The notes beneath the pieces are model-generated. The model was given only the letters and a program-made list of their open reading frames with translations, was not told where the DNA came from and searched no databases. Shown one piece after another: positions 14,822 through 23,468 of a stretch of DNA of 59,579 nt. The stretch covers positions 1 to 59,579 of the forward strand of contig NZ_QTTN01000042.1 of assembly GCF_003386535.1 (NCBI RefSeq). Reading direction: 5' to 3'. Position numbers and translations under genes: made by a program. The first letter of the stretch is position 1. The number at the start of each line of letters is the position of its first letter. This DNA comes from Paenibacillus taihuensis. GTDB lineage: Bacteria; Bacillota; Bacilli; Paenibacillales; Paenibacillaceae.

Positions 14822-15376
14822 GTGAAGCCGGCCGGCTTAAGACACAAAGATGAATTCGCGAAAGACCCTGCGCAAGCGCTCGAGCAGCTCATGGACGCAT
14901 TCGGCTCGATTGTCATCCGAACCGCTTATTTCTATACAGGCGATGCCCATCTCGCTGAGGATATTAGCCAAGAGGTCTTCCTACGTGTGTACCGCAAGTG
15001 GACGACTTTCCGCGGCGATAGCGCCGTTAAGACATGGATGACAACAATCACGGTTAATGTATGCCGCGATAAGATTGGCGTTCGTATGTTTACGGAGCAA
15101 CCGACCGAGCCAAGTAAGCTCGAGCTGGGCCGTACGATCAGCGTGGAAGAAGAGGCGCTCGAGCGGCTTGCGAAGAGCGAAGTGCTGCAGCATGTGCTTC
15201 GCCTTCCATTACTGTATCAGGAAGCATTGTACTTGTATTATTACGCGGACCTCGGAATCCGAGAGATATCTGAAGCAACGAACACACCGGAAGGAACCGT
15301 GCGGGGCAGACTGCATCGGGCGAGAGAAATGCTTGCCCGCGAGATCGATAAGGAGGGTACCTTGCATGATAGATAG
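14822..15376 (+). CDS. ECF-type RNA polymerase sigma factor
   Basis: 184 residues. Region 2 is visible at residues 25-85 (AYFYTGDAHLAEDISQEVFLRVYRKWTTFRGDSAVKTWMTTITVNVCRD) and region 4 at 125-175 (YQEALYLYYYADLGIREISEATNTPEGTVRGRLHRAREML). Start is GTG 14822 directly after GGAGGTGATCAC. It overlaps the next gene, a membrane protein with DUF4367, by 11 nt, the usual arrangement for an ECF sigma factor and its anti-sigma partner. The signal is unknown. Confidence 0.92.
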   Translation: MKPAGLRHKDEFAKDPAQALEQLMDAFGSIVIRTAYFYTGDAHLAEDISQEVFLRVYRKWTTFRGDSAVKTWMTTITVNVCRDKIGVRMFTEQPTEPSKLELGRTISVEEEALERLAKSEVLQHVLRLPLLYQEALYLYYYADLGIREISEATNTPEGTVRGRLHRAREMLAREIDKEGTLHDR

Positions 15377-16061
15377 AGATCATAAGCTTCGTGAGCAGTT
15401 GGGAAAGGAAATAGACGAGATTTTATTTGTGAAATTGGAAATGGGGGAATCATTGATGCAGAAAATCCGTCAAGAAGCAGCATTGGAGAAGCCAGTGCGC
15501 CGCAAATGGGAAGCTGCCAAGTCATGGAAGATAGCAGCTGCGGGGATTGTGGCTGCAGTCTTAATTGCGATTGCCGTTCCGCTGTTAGGACAGCCGAGCT
15601 CTCAGACTCCTGTCGGCAATACAACGGAGAACGTGCAGCCCGGACAGTCGAACGATGGTGCAGTTGGATCAGAAGTGAGCCATTTGAAGACAACTACGCT
15701 TCGTTCTGTTGAAGAAGCAAAGACGGCTTTTGGCGAAGGCTTGCGGCTTCCAGCCGTCATTCCGGATGGGTACACCTTGACGGAGATGGAAGCTGTGGGG
15801 ATGCCGGGTCAACCGGCGCGAGATATCCTGTTCACATACAATTTAGGTGAGCAAACTGTAGTATTCTCGGCGAGCCGCATGGAGACGGCTTATCCACCCG
15901 AGCTGTTCACGAAGACGAAGGTTGGCAATGTGGAAGGAGTCGAATTCGAACAACCGAATATGACGGAGTTATATTGGACCGTCGACGATGTCCATTATGG
16001 CATCATTGGGCCTATCTCGGGTGATGAAGCGATGAAGATGGCGGAGTCGGCAGCGCTATAA
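15366..16061 (+). CDS. Membrane-anchored anti-sigma factor-like protein, DUF4367
   Basis: 231 residues from ATG 15366, which overlaps the sigma gene; GAGGGTACC precedes it. Residues 1-55 are cytoplasmic and would bind the sigma factor; residues 57-74 form one transmembrane helix (IAAAGIVAAVLIAIAVPLL); a Gln/Asn/Ser-rich linker follows; the external domain shows LPAVIPDGYTLTEMEAVGMPGQPARDILFTY, the DUF4367 signature. This is the standard layout of a membrane anti-sigma factor that releases its partner on an envelope signal. No ZAS zinc motif (HxxxCxxC) is seen. Anti-sigma role is inferred from position. Confidence 0.82.
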   Translation: MIDRDHKLREQLGKEIDEILFVKLEMGESLMQKIRQEAALEKPVRRKWEAAKSWKIAAAGIVAAVLIAIAVPLLGQPSSQTPVGNTTENVQPGQSNDGAVGSEVSHLKTTTLRSVEEAKTAFGEGLRLPAVIPDGYTLTEMEAVGMPGQPARDILFTYNLGEQTVVFSASRMETAYPPELFTKTKVGNVEGVEFEQPNMTELYWTVDDVHYGIIGPISGDEAMKMAESAAL

Positions 16062-16082
16062 AATATTGCGATTTTAATTTTG

Positions 16083-16116
16083 AAATCACATCGGAACTCG
16101 CGATGTGATTTTTTTG
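16083..16116 (+). terminator. Intrinsic terminator of the sigma/anti-sigma operon
   Basis: AAATCACATCG pairs with CGATGTGATTT around a 7-nt loop, followed by a T run. Confidence 0.88.
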
Positions 16117-16228
16117 TTTAACATTTTTGTGCAACAAATGATTAGGAGGAGTCTTTTATATAGTTTATGGAGCGCAACTTTTGCTACGATATGCAAGGCA
16201 ACTTACATAGAAGATAGGAGGCACTCAA

Positions 16229-17083
16229 ATGGCACTACAAGTTCGTCCGTATTGTGATGAATTAGAGGACATCGTGAAAGAATTAAGTCACAAAGCATGG
16301 ATCCTCTTCAAATACAATCAAGATTTCGGTCATCAGATCATGAGCTGTGTGTTTAACGAGGACGATCAATTAGTCGGTGTGGGGTACTTGCGGCATGGGA
16401 TTGCGGATGACCATGATATATTCGAAATCGAAATGCCCACCAACGAATTCGCTTCAAATCGTATGAACGAAGTGCGAGAAGCTCTCTTTCCATATTTCAT
16501 AAAAACTTGTCACAAGCTGCGCAAGCTGAACAAGAAGACAAAGCTGGTTGCGTGGAATGACTTTTGGGGGGACAGAACATTTTGCGAGAGAATTGGCTTT
16601 AGTCCTTATCAAACTTATTACATCGCGAAGCGATCGCTGGATAAGCCTTTACCTGAAGTCAGCGCACCTGCCGGGGTTCAAGTCATGTTCAATCCCATGG
16701 AGTCGAAGGAGGAAAGAGTCAAGTATACCAAATTAGAAAATCAGTTCTATCAAGGTGTCGTGTACCGAAGTGTCAACATGCTGGAATGGATGATGGGCGG
16801 TCCAGAGTTACATACCGTCTCTGCATTTGATGGAGATGAACTCGTTGGCAGCGTGATGTGTTGGCAAACCGGTGCAGTTGAACGATTGTTCGTAATTCCT
16901 CGCTGGCGTAATAAGGGACTGGGGAAGTTGCTTATATCAAAAGCTTTTGAGTATCACACTAAGAATGGTCGGTACGAAGTTGATACAATTGTGAATGAAC
17001 AGAATAAGGAAGCAATGCTGTTGTTAGAGAAAATGGGGTATTTCTTTCCGGTAAGATTAGAACTTAAGTCAGTAGATATCTAG
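16229..17083 (+). CDS. GNAT family N-acetyltransferase with two GNAT-like halves
   Basis: 284 residues. The C-terminal half has the acetyl-CoA binding motif A, VERLFVIPRWRNKGLGKLLISKAFEY (R/Q-x-x-G-x-G type), followed by NEQNKEAMLLLEKMGYF. The N-terminal half has a weaker GNAT pattern (VGVGYLRHG, then TFCERIGFSPYQTYYIAKRSL), so the protein is probably a tandem GNAT with one active site. ATG follows AGGAGGC by about 9 nt. Substrate unknown. Confidence 0.82.
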   Translation: MALQVRPYCDELEDIVKELSHKAWILFKYNQDFGHQIMSCVFNEDDQLVGVGYLRHGIADDHDIFEIEMPTNEFASNRMNEVREALFPYFIKTCHKLRKLNKKTKLVAWNDFWGDRTFCERIGFSPYQTYYIAKRSLDKPLPEVSAPAGVQVMFNPMESKEERVKYTKLENQFYQGVVYRSVNMLEWMMGGPELHTVSAFDGDELVGSVMCWQTGAVERLFVIPRWRNKGLGKLLISKAFEYHTKNGRYEVDTIVNEQNKEAMLLLEKMGYFFPVRLELKSVDI

Positions 17084-17224
17084 CATAGACGTGGAGGCTG
17101 CCATAACAATGGCGGTCTCTTTCGCGCCCGAAAATATTGCAGGGTTTTACAATATATACATGGAATACATAGTATGAGATTTGTTCCACATCGCGTTTGT
17201 CGTCATATATAAGGGGGCATCGGC

Positions 17225-18427
17225 TTGAACCACACGTCTTCTCGCTGGTCTGTCATCATCGCTTATGCTGCGCTTGCGGCTGTCACGCAGATTCTTTGGG
17301 TCACATTCACTCCCATTACGACAGATGCTGCAGAGCAGTGGGGAGTATCGGTTGATGCTGTCGGGTGGTTGTCACTCGTGTTTCCTCTTATTTACGTCCT
17401 GTTGTCCATCCCGTTCGGTTTCGCAGCAGACCGCAGTTTCCGCGGCGCGTTGGCCTGGGGAGCGGGACTTACGGTCGTTGGAGCCTTTATTCGGTTGGTA
17501 CCCGGTTATGATTTCACATTGGCCGGTCAGATCGCGATTGCAGTGGGGCAACCCTTGGTGCTTAACGCCGTTAACAAAATAGCAACCCTCTATGCGGCAC
17601 CTTCCAAACGTCATATTGCCATTGCGACCGGCACTGCCAGCCTGTTCGTTGGTATTATGATATCCAACGTGACAGTGCCTTTCCTCATGAAGTGGGGCGG
17701 GCTTCCTGCCGTACTTTGGACGCAGGCTTCGCTTAGTGCAATCGCTTGTGCGACGCTGTTGCTCGCGCTTCGGCATGCTCCTCTCTATGAAGAGGAGACG
17801 AGGGATGCAGCACAAGCACAAGCTCCAATGCTTAGCACGCTTCGGGAGATCTGGTCGCAGCGATGGGTGCGTTTATTCAGCCTGCTGCTGTTTGCAGGCT
17901 TTGGAATCTTTATTACGCTGGCAACATGGCTTGAAGTGCTGGCAGATGCGATCGGTTACGATTCGGTGCAGGTCGGAGCTGGCCTTGGGCTCATGACAGC
18001 AGCTGGCATCATCGGAGCGGCAATCCTGCCGGACTTCGCCATGCGAGGATATCGTGCGCGGCGGGTACTGCTTCTATCGCTCGCGGTCAGCGTTGTGCTG
18101 CTGGTTTTCCTTGCGACAGGCATGCCTACCTGGCTGTTTATGGCGCTGCTTGCACTGACCGGCTTGCTCCTGCTTGCCGACTTGCCAATTGTCCTATCGT
18201 TCGCGGAAGCCAAGGCAAAAGCGCGAACTGCAGGCGCAGTAACGGGATTGTTGCTCTTGTTCGGCAATCTCGGAGGCATCGTGCTGTCGCTGCTTGTACA
18301 ACTGCTGCTGAATGAACGAGTGCTTGCGATCGGCGCGCTCGTGGTGGTCACGGTTATCATCATGCCTTTTGCCCTTCGATTCCCTGGTCTTCCGGCAAGG
18401 AAACTGCCGTCTGAGCTAGACATGTAA
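17225..18427 (+). CDS. Major facilitator superfamily transporter
   Basis: 400 residues, 12 hydrophobic segments. ILWVTFTPITTDAAEQWGVS, VGWLSLVFPLIYVLLSIPFGFAADR (MFS motif A region) and GQPLVLNAVNKIATLYAAPSKRHIAIATGTASLFVG resemble the FLVCR/DIRC2-like MFS branch. Start is TTG 17225 after AAGGGGG. A weak hairpin at 17091-17118 (GGCTGCCAT/ATGGCGGTC) separates it from the GNAT gene. Substrate cannot be told from the sequence. Confidence 0.85.
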   Translation: MNHTSSRWSVIIAYAALAAVTQILWVTFTPITTDAAEQWGVSVDAVGWLSLVFPLIYVLLSIPFGFAADRSFRGALAWGAGLTVVGAFIRLVPGYDFTLAGQIAIAVGQPLVLNAVNKIATLYAAPSKRHIAIATGTASLFVGIMISNVTVPFLMKWGGLPAVLWTQASLSAIACATLLLALRHAPLYEEETRDAAQAQAPMLSTLREIWSQRWVRLFSLLLFAGFGIFITLATWLEVLADAIGYDSVQVGAGLGLMTAAGIIGAAILPDFAMRGYRARRVLLLSLAVSVVLLVFLATGMPTWLFMALLALTGLLLLADLPIVLSFAEAKAKARTAGAVTGLLLLFGNLGGIVLSLLVQLLLNERVLAIGALVVVTVIIMPFALRFPGLPARKLPSELDM

Positions 18428-18450
18428 TGAGCGATATAGACGCTACTTTG

Positions 18451-18472
18451 TTAGGCGGCACTTAGGCGGCAC
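18451..18472 (+). repeat. Tandem 11-bp repeat, two copies
   Basis: TTAGGCGGCAC occurs twice head to tail just after the MFS gene. It looks like a small slippage duplication. Confidence 0.8.
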
Positions 18473-18583
18473 TTCGTCCTCCTATATGGCTTCGCTTCAC
18501 CATAACTTGGGTAAAATAGATGACACAAGCAAGCAATTTTGGACCGGCGCGATTCATGCCTGTCCGCGCGAAAGGTGCCCGGC

Positions 18584-19705
18584 ATGCTGACTTTCTACTT
18601 GTTCCCGATCTCATATGCGTTTCTAAGCTTTCCGATTGCAGCGCTGCTGTTCACGCTTCCGTTTCTGCTCGTGCAATATCGGCGACATGGGTACGTGAAT
18701 AAATACAGGGCAATGTTGCTATATCTGTTCCTGCTTTACTTCATGAACGCGTTTTACTTGATATTGCTGCCGTTTCCTTCGAGCGTTCATAATGAACCGC
18801 CAACAACGGGTTCGTATGTGCAGTGGATACCGTTCCATTTCGTACTCGACATCATGAAGGAAACCGGCGTCGACTGGGGGCATCCTTCGACTTATCTTCG
18901 TTTGGTCCAAGAAAGGGCGGTACTGCAAGTCGTTTTCAATGTGTTATTGACCGTGCCGTTTGGCATGTTTCTGCGTTATTACTTCCGTACCGGCTGGCTG
19001 AAATGTCTGCTGCTGACACTCGGATTATCGCTTTTCTTTGAAGTGACGCAGGTGACCGGAATTTACGGGATCTTCGATTATCCATACCGCCTGATGGACA
19101 TCGACGATGTGATGACGAACACGGTAGGAGGGATGCTCGGTTTCGTGGCCGCTGAATGGCTGTCTCTGCGTCTGCCCCGAATCGACAAGCTTGACGCGAA
19201 CATCGATCTCGCCTCAAAGCGTGTGTCGTACACGCGAAGAATGCTTGCGTTCATGCTAGATTGGTTCGTATTAAATCCAGTCATCGCCGTGCTTGCAATC
19301 CTGAAAGTACCTGTGCCGTACATCATTGCAGTCGTATCTTACTTCATCGTAATACCATATTTGAGCAATGGACAGACGTTCGGCAAATGGTTTGTTCGCA
19401 TCCGGGTACGCGGGGCGGCAAGTCGGCTGGGTATTCGCGAGCTGCTGATCCGGTACGGCCTGCTCTACGGTATCGTCGGGGGTGTAAATGCGCTTATGAT
19501 CAGCATCGGCGCACATCGGGGAGGCAGCTCGATAGCCATACTCCCATTACTACTGATCGTCTTCGCCGTAAACGCCATATTCGGCATTCATCTTATCATG
19601 TGTCTGTTCAACAGGAAGCGGCAGCTGTTCTACGAGCGGCGCAGCGGTACCGACCATGCCATCACGCTGAAGTCGGTAAAGACGGGGCGTAACAATGCCA
19701 GTTGA
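18584..19705 (+). CDS. VanZ-RDD fusion membrane protein
   Basis: 373 residues. Residues 1-200 carry a VanZ-like domain (NAFYLILLPFPS, then FNVLLTVPFGMFLRYYF, GLSLFFEVTQVTG, DIDDVMTNTVGGMLGF). Residues 220-350 carry an RDD domain (YTRRMLAFMLDWFVLNP, then SNGQTFGKWFVRIRV). VanZ of Tn1546 gives low-level teicoplanin resistance; the RDD family has unclear transport-like roles. ATG 18584 follows AAAGGTG. Fusions of these two domains occur in Bacillota. The gene is monocistronic. Confidence 0.88.
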   Translation: MLTFYLFPISYAFLSFPIAALLFTLPFLLVQYRRHGYVNKYRAMLLYLFLLYFMNAFYLILLPFPSSVHNEPPTTGSYVQWIPFHFVLDIMKETGVDWGHPSTYLRLVQERAVLQVVFNVLLTVPFGMFLRYYFRTGWLKCLLLTLGLSLFFEVTQVTGIYGIFDYPYRLMDIDDVMTNTVGGMLGFVAAEWLSLRLPRIDKLDANIDLASKRVSYTRRMLAFMLDWFVLNPVIAVLAILKVPVPYIIAVVSYFIVIPYLSNGQTFGKWFVRIRVRGAASRLGIRELLIRYGLLYGIVGGVNALMISIGAHRGGSSIAILPLLLIVFAVNAIFGIHLIMCLFNRKRQLFYERRSGTDHAITLKSVKTGRNNAS

Positions 19706-19721
19706 ATGAGTGGAGATAACA

Positions 19722-19758
19722 AAAAACGGCAGCTGATTAAACCAGATTTGCCGTTTCT
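19722..19758. terminator. Bidirectional terminator between convergent genes
   Basis: AAAAACGGCA pairs with TTGCCGTTT around a long loop; flanked by A and T runs. Confidence 0.7.
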
Positions 19759-19799
19759 TATTCTCTGACCCTCTATTCTCTGACGAAAAAGTCCGTTTA

Positions 19800-21050
19800 T
19801 TAAGACTGCTGCGTTAACGGCAGCGTTATGAAATACGTGGTACCAATGCCTAATTTGCTGCTGACCTCGACCTTCCCGTTCATGCCGCGAATGACGCTGA
19901 AGATTACCATGGTCCCAAGCCCGGTACCCTTGTCCTTCGTCGTGTAATAAGGCGCTCCCAGCCGGTTAAGCTGTTCCTCGTTCATGCCAATGCCGGTATC
20001 GGTGATCGTGATGACGACTGTTTGGTTCGATTCATTGACCGTGTAAGCTATGGTCAGAATCCCTCCGCCAGGCATAGCTTCGATGGCGTTTTTTCCGATA
20101 TTGATGATCGCTTGTCTGAACTTGGACTTGCTTCCATAGATCGTTGCGGAATGATTCATGTCCGTGACGATTTCGACATTTTGCAAATTCGCGTAAGAAC
20201 TCAAGATCTGAGACGCCTTGGTGAGCGCTTCCCCCAGCGCAATGGGTTCGAGGCTCTCGATCTGCGGTTTGGCCAGCGATAGATAATCCGATATGATCGA
20301 TTCCGCCCGGTCCAGTTCTTCGAGCGTTATGGAGGAGAACTGTTGACGCTTCCGATCGCTGAGTGCCGGATCGGACATCAGCTGGATGAAGCCGCGGACG
20401 GACGTCAATGGGTTGCGGACCTCATGCGCGACGGAAGCCGCGATTTCGCTGACGACCTTCATCTTCTCCGCTTGAATGATTTCCTCTTTCATCTGGTTTT
20501 GCGTTCGCAGCATTTCAATCATGAACACCAGCATCACCGCCATGAAGCACTGCAAGAAGATAATCGGCAGCGTGGGTACGAATGATGCCATGAAGAATGA
20601 ATCCGCGCCTTCGAGAAAGGCGTACAGATTGACGACCGTCACGCGCAGAAAGAAGCACACGGCGAGAACAAGCAGCATTCTCTTCTTGGAGCTCGCTTTC
20701 TCGAACTTCTTCAAGAGAAACAGGATCAGAATGATCGCAGGCAGCAGTGAAAGGAAATAATGAAACAGGTCGATGCCGCCCAAGATCTGCCGGTAAGCAA
20801 GCAAGCTAGCGAATAAGAGGAGAGTCGTAGAGAGACCGCCGTAAAGTGAGCCGATCACGAGCGGAACTCCTCTTAGATCAAGTATGGAATCGAAGATTTT
20901 GACCGGAAAGCTCATCGTAATGATCATCGGTATCAAGAATAATACGTACACGAATAGAGGATGATACTTTCGTTTATAGAAAGGACGGTAAAAAATGAGC
21001 GGCAGAAAAATAATAAACGCATTAAGAATGAAGTCGGAATTGGAGGCCAT
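19800..21050 (-). CDS. Orphan sensor histidine kinase, 5TM-type (sporulation kinase-like)
   Basis: 416 residues. The first 190 hold 5-6 transmembrane helices of the 5TMR-LYT type (VPLVIGSLYGGLSTTLLLFASLLAYR). The dimerisation domain has the phospho-acceptor His in SVAHEVRNPLTSVRGF; the ATPase domain has N (IINIGKNAIEA), G1 (DTGIGM) and G2 (KGTGLGTMVIFSVI) boxes. AAAGGA lies 8 nt before the ATG. There is no response regulator nearby, as for the KinA-E type kinases feeding the Spo0F phosphorelay; KinB-like function is inferred. Confidence 0.88.
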   Translation of the reverse strand: MASNSDFILNAFIIFLPLIFYRPFYKRKYHPLFVYVLFLIPMIITMSFPVKIFDSILDLRGVPLVIGSLYGGLSTTLLLFASLLAYRQILGGIDLFHYFLSLLPAIILILFLLKKFEKASSKKRMLLVLAVCFFLRVTVVNLYAFLEGADSFFMASFVPTLPIIFLQCFMAVMLVFMIEMLRTQNQMKEEIIQAEKMKVVSEIAASVAHEVRNPLTSVRGFIQLMSDPALSDRKRQQFSSITLEELDRAESIISDYLSLAKPQIESLEPIALGEALTKASQILSSYANLQNVEIVTDMNHSATIYGSKSKFRQAIINIGKNAIEAMPGGGILTIAYTVNESNQTVVITITDTGIGMNEEQLNRLGAPYYTTKDKGTGLGTMVIFSVIRGMNGKVEVSSKLGIGTTYFITLPLTQQS

Positions 21051-21287
21051 GGAGTCGTTCCTTTCGTAAACGCTTTCCTATGTTTTCTGGAAAAGGATAG
21101 TCGATTCCTTCATTTCGAGGAAGATTATCGCAACTTTTCTTTTGGTAAAAGTGTGGCAAAAGCTCCTAAGCCCCTTAGAATTCGAACTAAGATGGAAAGC
21201 CCATAAGGGAGATTGTGATCGTTTGCAGTACTGAGCATATCCGAGAACAGATGGGGAACAACAAGCGCGAACGGTTGATTTTCCATA

Positions 21288-21605
21288 AACAGGGACAGGT
21301 TCCATGATCGCGTTATTGCCGTTCTCCGAGATCAGTACTAGCTTGCCATCAAGTACAGCCTGTTTGAGCTGTGATGCATCCGCATCAAGCTGCTCGCGGA
21401 GATTTAGGAATAGTTCGTGTACGGAAGTAAATCGTTCAGCCATCTGCCGAACATGTAAGGTGGTTTTCGTAAAATCGATCAGCGTGTTGAAACCGACAAG
21501 ATAGATCGTGGCGTCATCGAAGCGTTCTTCCCGAATGTGAAAATCATGTTGCTCAGCGAACGTCAATTTCAATTCCTGAACAGAATTTGCGATTTCAATT
21601 CGCCT
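21288..21605 (-). pseudogene. Remnant of a gerKA-like gene (N-terminal domain only)
   Basis: The minus-strand frame reads ELKLTFAEQHDFHIREERF, then TIYLVGFNTLIDFTKTT and KLVLISENGNNAIMEPVPV, parallel to the N-terminal soluble domain of the complete GerKA at 25735-27180 (for example LLLLVYLDGMTKLQSVEDN and LAILVDGEASAII). It lacks an in-frame ATG after the GGAGGAGG at its 5' end, and the membrane domain is gone; from 21287 down to 21078 the frame is unrelated sequence. Confidence 0.6.
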
Positions 21606-21748
21606 CCTCCATAGAAGTCTCGTTATTTTTGGCAGAAAATGGGGTAACTATGAGGGAAAATGACCTAATAATGAATTGGACATCGTGGTAAGTTATCTAT
21701 GACATACGAAATGCGGCTCATACATCGACATCAGGAGGATTGCCAATC

Positions 21749-22321
21749 TTGAAACAACTTTATAAGGTCGCTCTCACCGTGACGATCGCCAGCTTTGCAC
21801 TCACATCGGGATTTACCGCTCAGACATATGGCCATGAAGCAGCGAAGATACGGAAACTGAGTGCGGAGGATGCAGCCTCAGCTCTGAAGACACTGAATAG
21901 TTTCTATAAGCCTGCGTTGAATGGCAGGTTCCCCGGCGCGGTGAATGGGCTGAAGATCGGGGTCAGCACCCGTCAGAATGTGCTTGCATTAATTGGTCAG
22001 CCGGACAAGACGAGAACGAATGCGGATGGATTTGACCAATATAATGCGAATATGGGGCACCCCGGTTATGCCATCGCCTATAAGCTGAATAAAGCTCGGG
22101 AAATTCGCTACTTCGGAACCAATGTTGAACGGGATACGAATATTGGCGGAATAACGAAGCGAATGCTCCTTGGGAAGTGGGGCAAGCCTTCCAAGTCGAA
22201 TGTGATTCGGAACGGCTCCCTGGTCCAGCAGAAAATCACCTATAATCGCGGCACATACAAACTCGCGTTTATTTTCAATAGCAGTACAAACCTTGACCAT
22301 ATCAATCTGCTTAAACGGTAA
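21749..22321 (+). CDS. YjgB-like secreted DUF4309 protein
   Basis: 190 residues from TTG 21749, placed 10 nt after AGGAGG (an earlier TTG at 21740 is too close). The N-terminus is a signal peptide (residues 1-30, cleavage probably near GFTA). The mature domain has YKPALNGRFPGAVNGLKIGVSTRQNVLALIGQPD and IAYKLNKAREIRYFGTNVER, matching DUF4309 of B. subtilis YjgB. Function unknown; extracellular or cell-wall-proximal by inference. Confidence 0.85.
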   Translation: MKQLYKVALTVTIASFALTSGFTAQTYGHEAAKIRKLSAEDAASALKTLNSFYKPALNGRFPGAVNGLKIGVSTRQNVLALIGQPDKTRTNADGFDQYNANMGHPGYAIAYKLNKAREIRYFGTNVERDTNIGGITKRMLLGKWGKPSKSNVIRNGSLVQQKITYNRGTYKLAFIFNSSTNLDHINLLKR

Positions 22322-22341
22322 GATATAAGATGACCCGTAAC

Positions 22342-22392
22342 ACAAACAAACTCAAAAACCATCATCTATGTAGACGATGGTTTTTGTTTGTG
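22342..22392. terminator. Bidirectional terminator between convergent genes
   Basis: ACAAAC and AAAAACCATC pair with GATGGTTTTT and GTTTGT; A-rich and T-rich flanks suit both strands. Confidence 0.85.
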
Positions 22393-22432
22393 TAGCCAAG
22401 CTCCAGCTGATAGCGGTGTAACTTGGGCCGAT

Positions 22433-23443
22433 CTATTCCTGTGCAATTCTCACAACAGTTCTGCCGCGGACGCCGCCCTTCAGTATTGCGGGCAGCGCAG
22501 CAGGCAGATCAGCAAGAGAGACTTCATCGGACACCATCGCATCTAGCCTTGCCGGTTTCCAGTCCGAAGCAATTCTCTGCCACAACGTCTCGCGCATCGG
22601 AGAAGGGCAGTAGACAGAGTCGATACCAAGCAAGTTCACACCTCGCAATATGAAAGGGAAGACCGTTCCTGGGAACTCTCCGCCGCCAGTCAGACCACTT
22701 AAAGCGACAGAGCCTCCATAGCGAATCGTACTTAAGACGTACGGCAGCGATGCGCCGCCCACTGGATCGACAGCGGCGGCCCAATGCTCCGAGTTCAATG
22801 CTCTGCGCGAGCCTTCCGGAGCTTGCAGCGCCTCGCGGCTGATGATTTCACGTGCGCCGAGCATTCGCAAATAGTCATGTTCGCTTGATTTGCCCGTACT
22901 GGCAGTCACGTCGTATCCCGCTCGGGCCAACATCGCGACAGCGTGGCTCCCAACCCCGCCCGTAGCGCCCAGCACAAGCACCGGGCCAGCTCCAGGAACA
23001 AGCCCGTTGGATTCAAGCCGGTGCAGCGAGAGTGCCGCAGTGAATCCGGCAGTGCCAATTATCATCGCTTCGCGCAGCGTTAGACCCTGAGGTAATGCCG
23101 TGAGCCAGTCACCTCGTATTCGCGCGTATTCGCTGTAACCACCGAAATAATCAGTCCCTAGCCCATATCCTGTCGCAATAACCTCATCGCCTTCTCGCCA
23201 ACGCGAATCTGATGACGAGACGACTGTTCCTGCCAGATCGATTCCGGGGATCATGGGATACGCACGGAGAACTCGACCGTCTGGTGTCGCAGCCAATCCG
23301 TCTTTGTAATTAATACTGGAATAGGATACTCGAATGGTTACGTTCTCTTGAGGGAGATCAGCAAGGCTAAGGTCACGTATGCCGATTTCGAAGCGATCGC
23401 TCTGCTTATCGACCATAAGTGCTTTAAATGAAGTTATATTCAT
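22433..23443 (-). CDS. Acryloyl-CoA reductase-like quinone oxidoreductase (YhdH/YhfP family)
   Basis: 336 residues of the zinc-free medium-chain dehydrogenase/reductase type. Signatures: SSINYKDGLAATPDGRVLRAYPMIPGIDLAGTVV, then the NADPH-binding loop VLVLGATGGVGSHAVAMLARAGY, and GYGLGTDYFGGYSEYARI. E. coli AcuI/YhdH reduces acryloyl-CoA to propionyl-CoA with NADPH. Start at 23443 is chosen since AAAGGA touches the ATG at 23455. It stands apart from the ger operon, to which it is 25 nt downstream; read-through is possible. Confidence 0.88.
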   Translation of the reverse strand: MNITSFKALMVDKQSDRFEIGIRDLSLADLPQENVTIRVSYSSINYKDGLAATPDGRVLRAYPMIPGIDLAGTVVSSSDSRWREGDEVIATGYGLGTDYFGGYSEYARIRGDWLTALPQGLTLREAMIIGTAGFTAALSLHRLESNGLVPGAGPVLVLGATGGVGSHAVAMLARAGYDVTASTGKSSEHDYLRMLGAREIISREALQAPEGSRRALNSEHWAAAVDPVGGASLPYVLSTIRYGGSVALSGLTGGGEFPGTVFPFILRGVNLLGIDSVYCPSPMRETLWQRIASDWKPARLDAMVSDEVSLADLPAALPAILKGGVRGRTVVRIAQE

Positions 23444-23468
23444 ATCGAATCTCATTCCTTTACCCGCG

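Noticed and set aside
15057..15365. N-terminal extension of the anti-sigma gene back to 15057
   Set aside because: That stretch lies inside the sigma factor gene in another frame; ATG 15366 has a suitable ribosome binding site and the right N-terminus.
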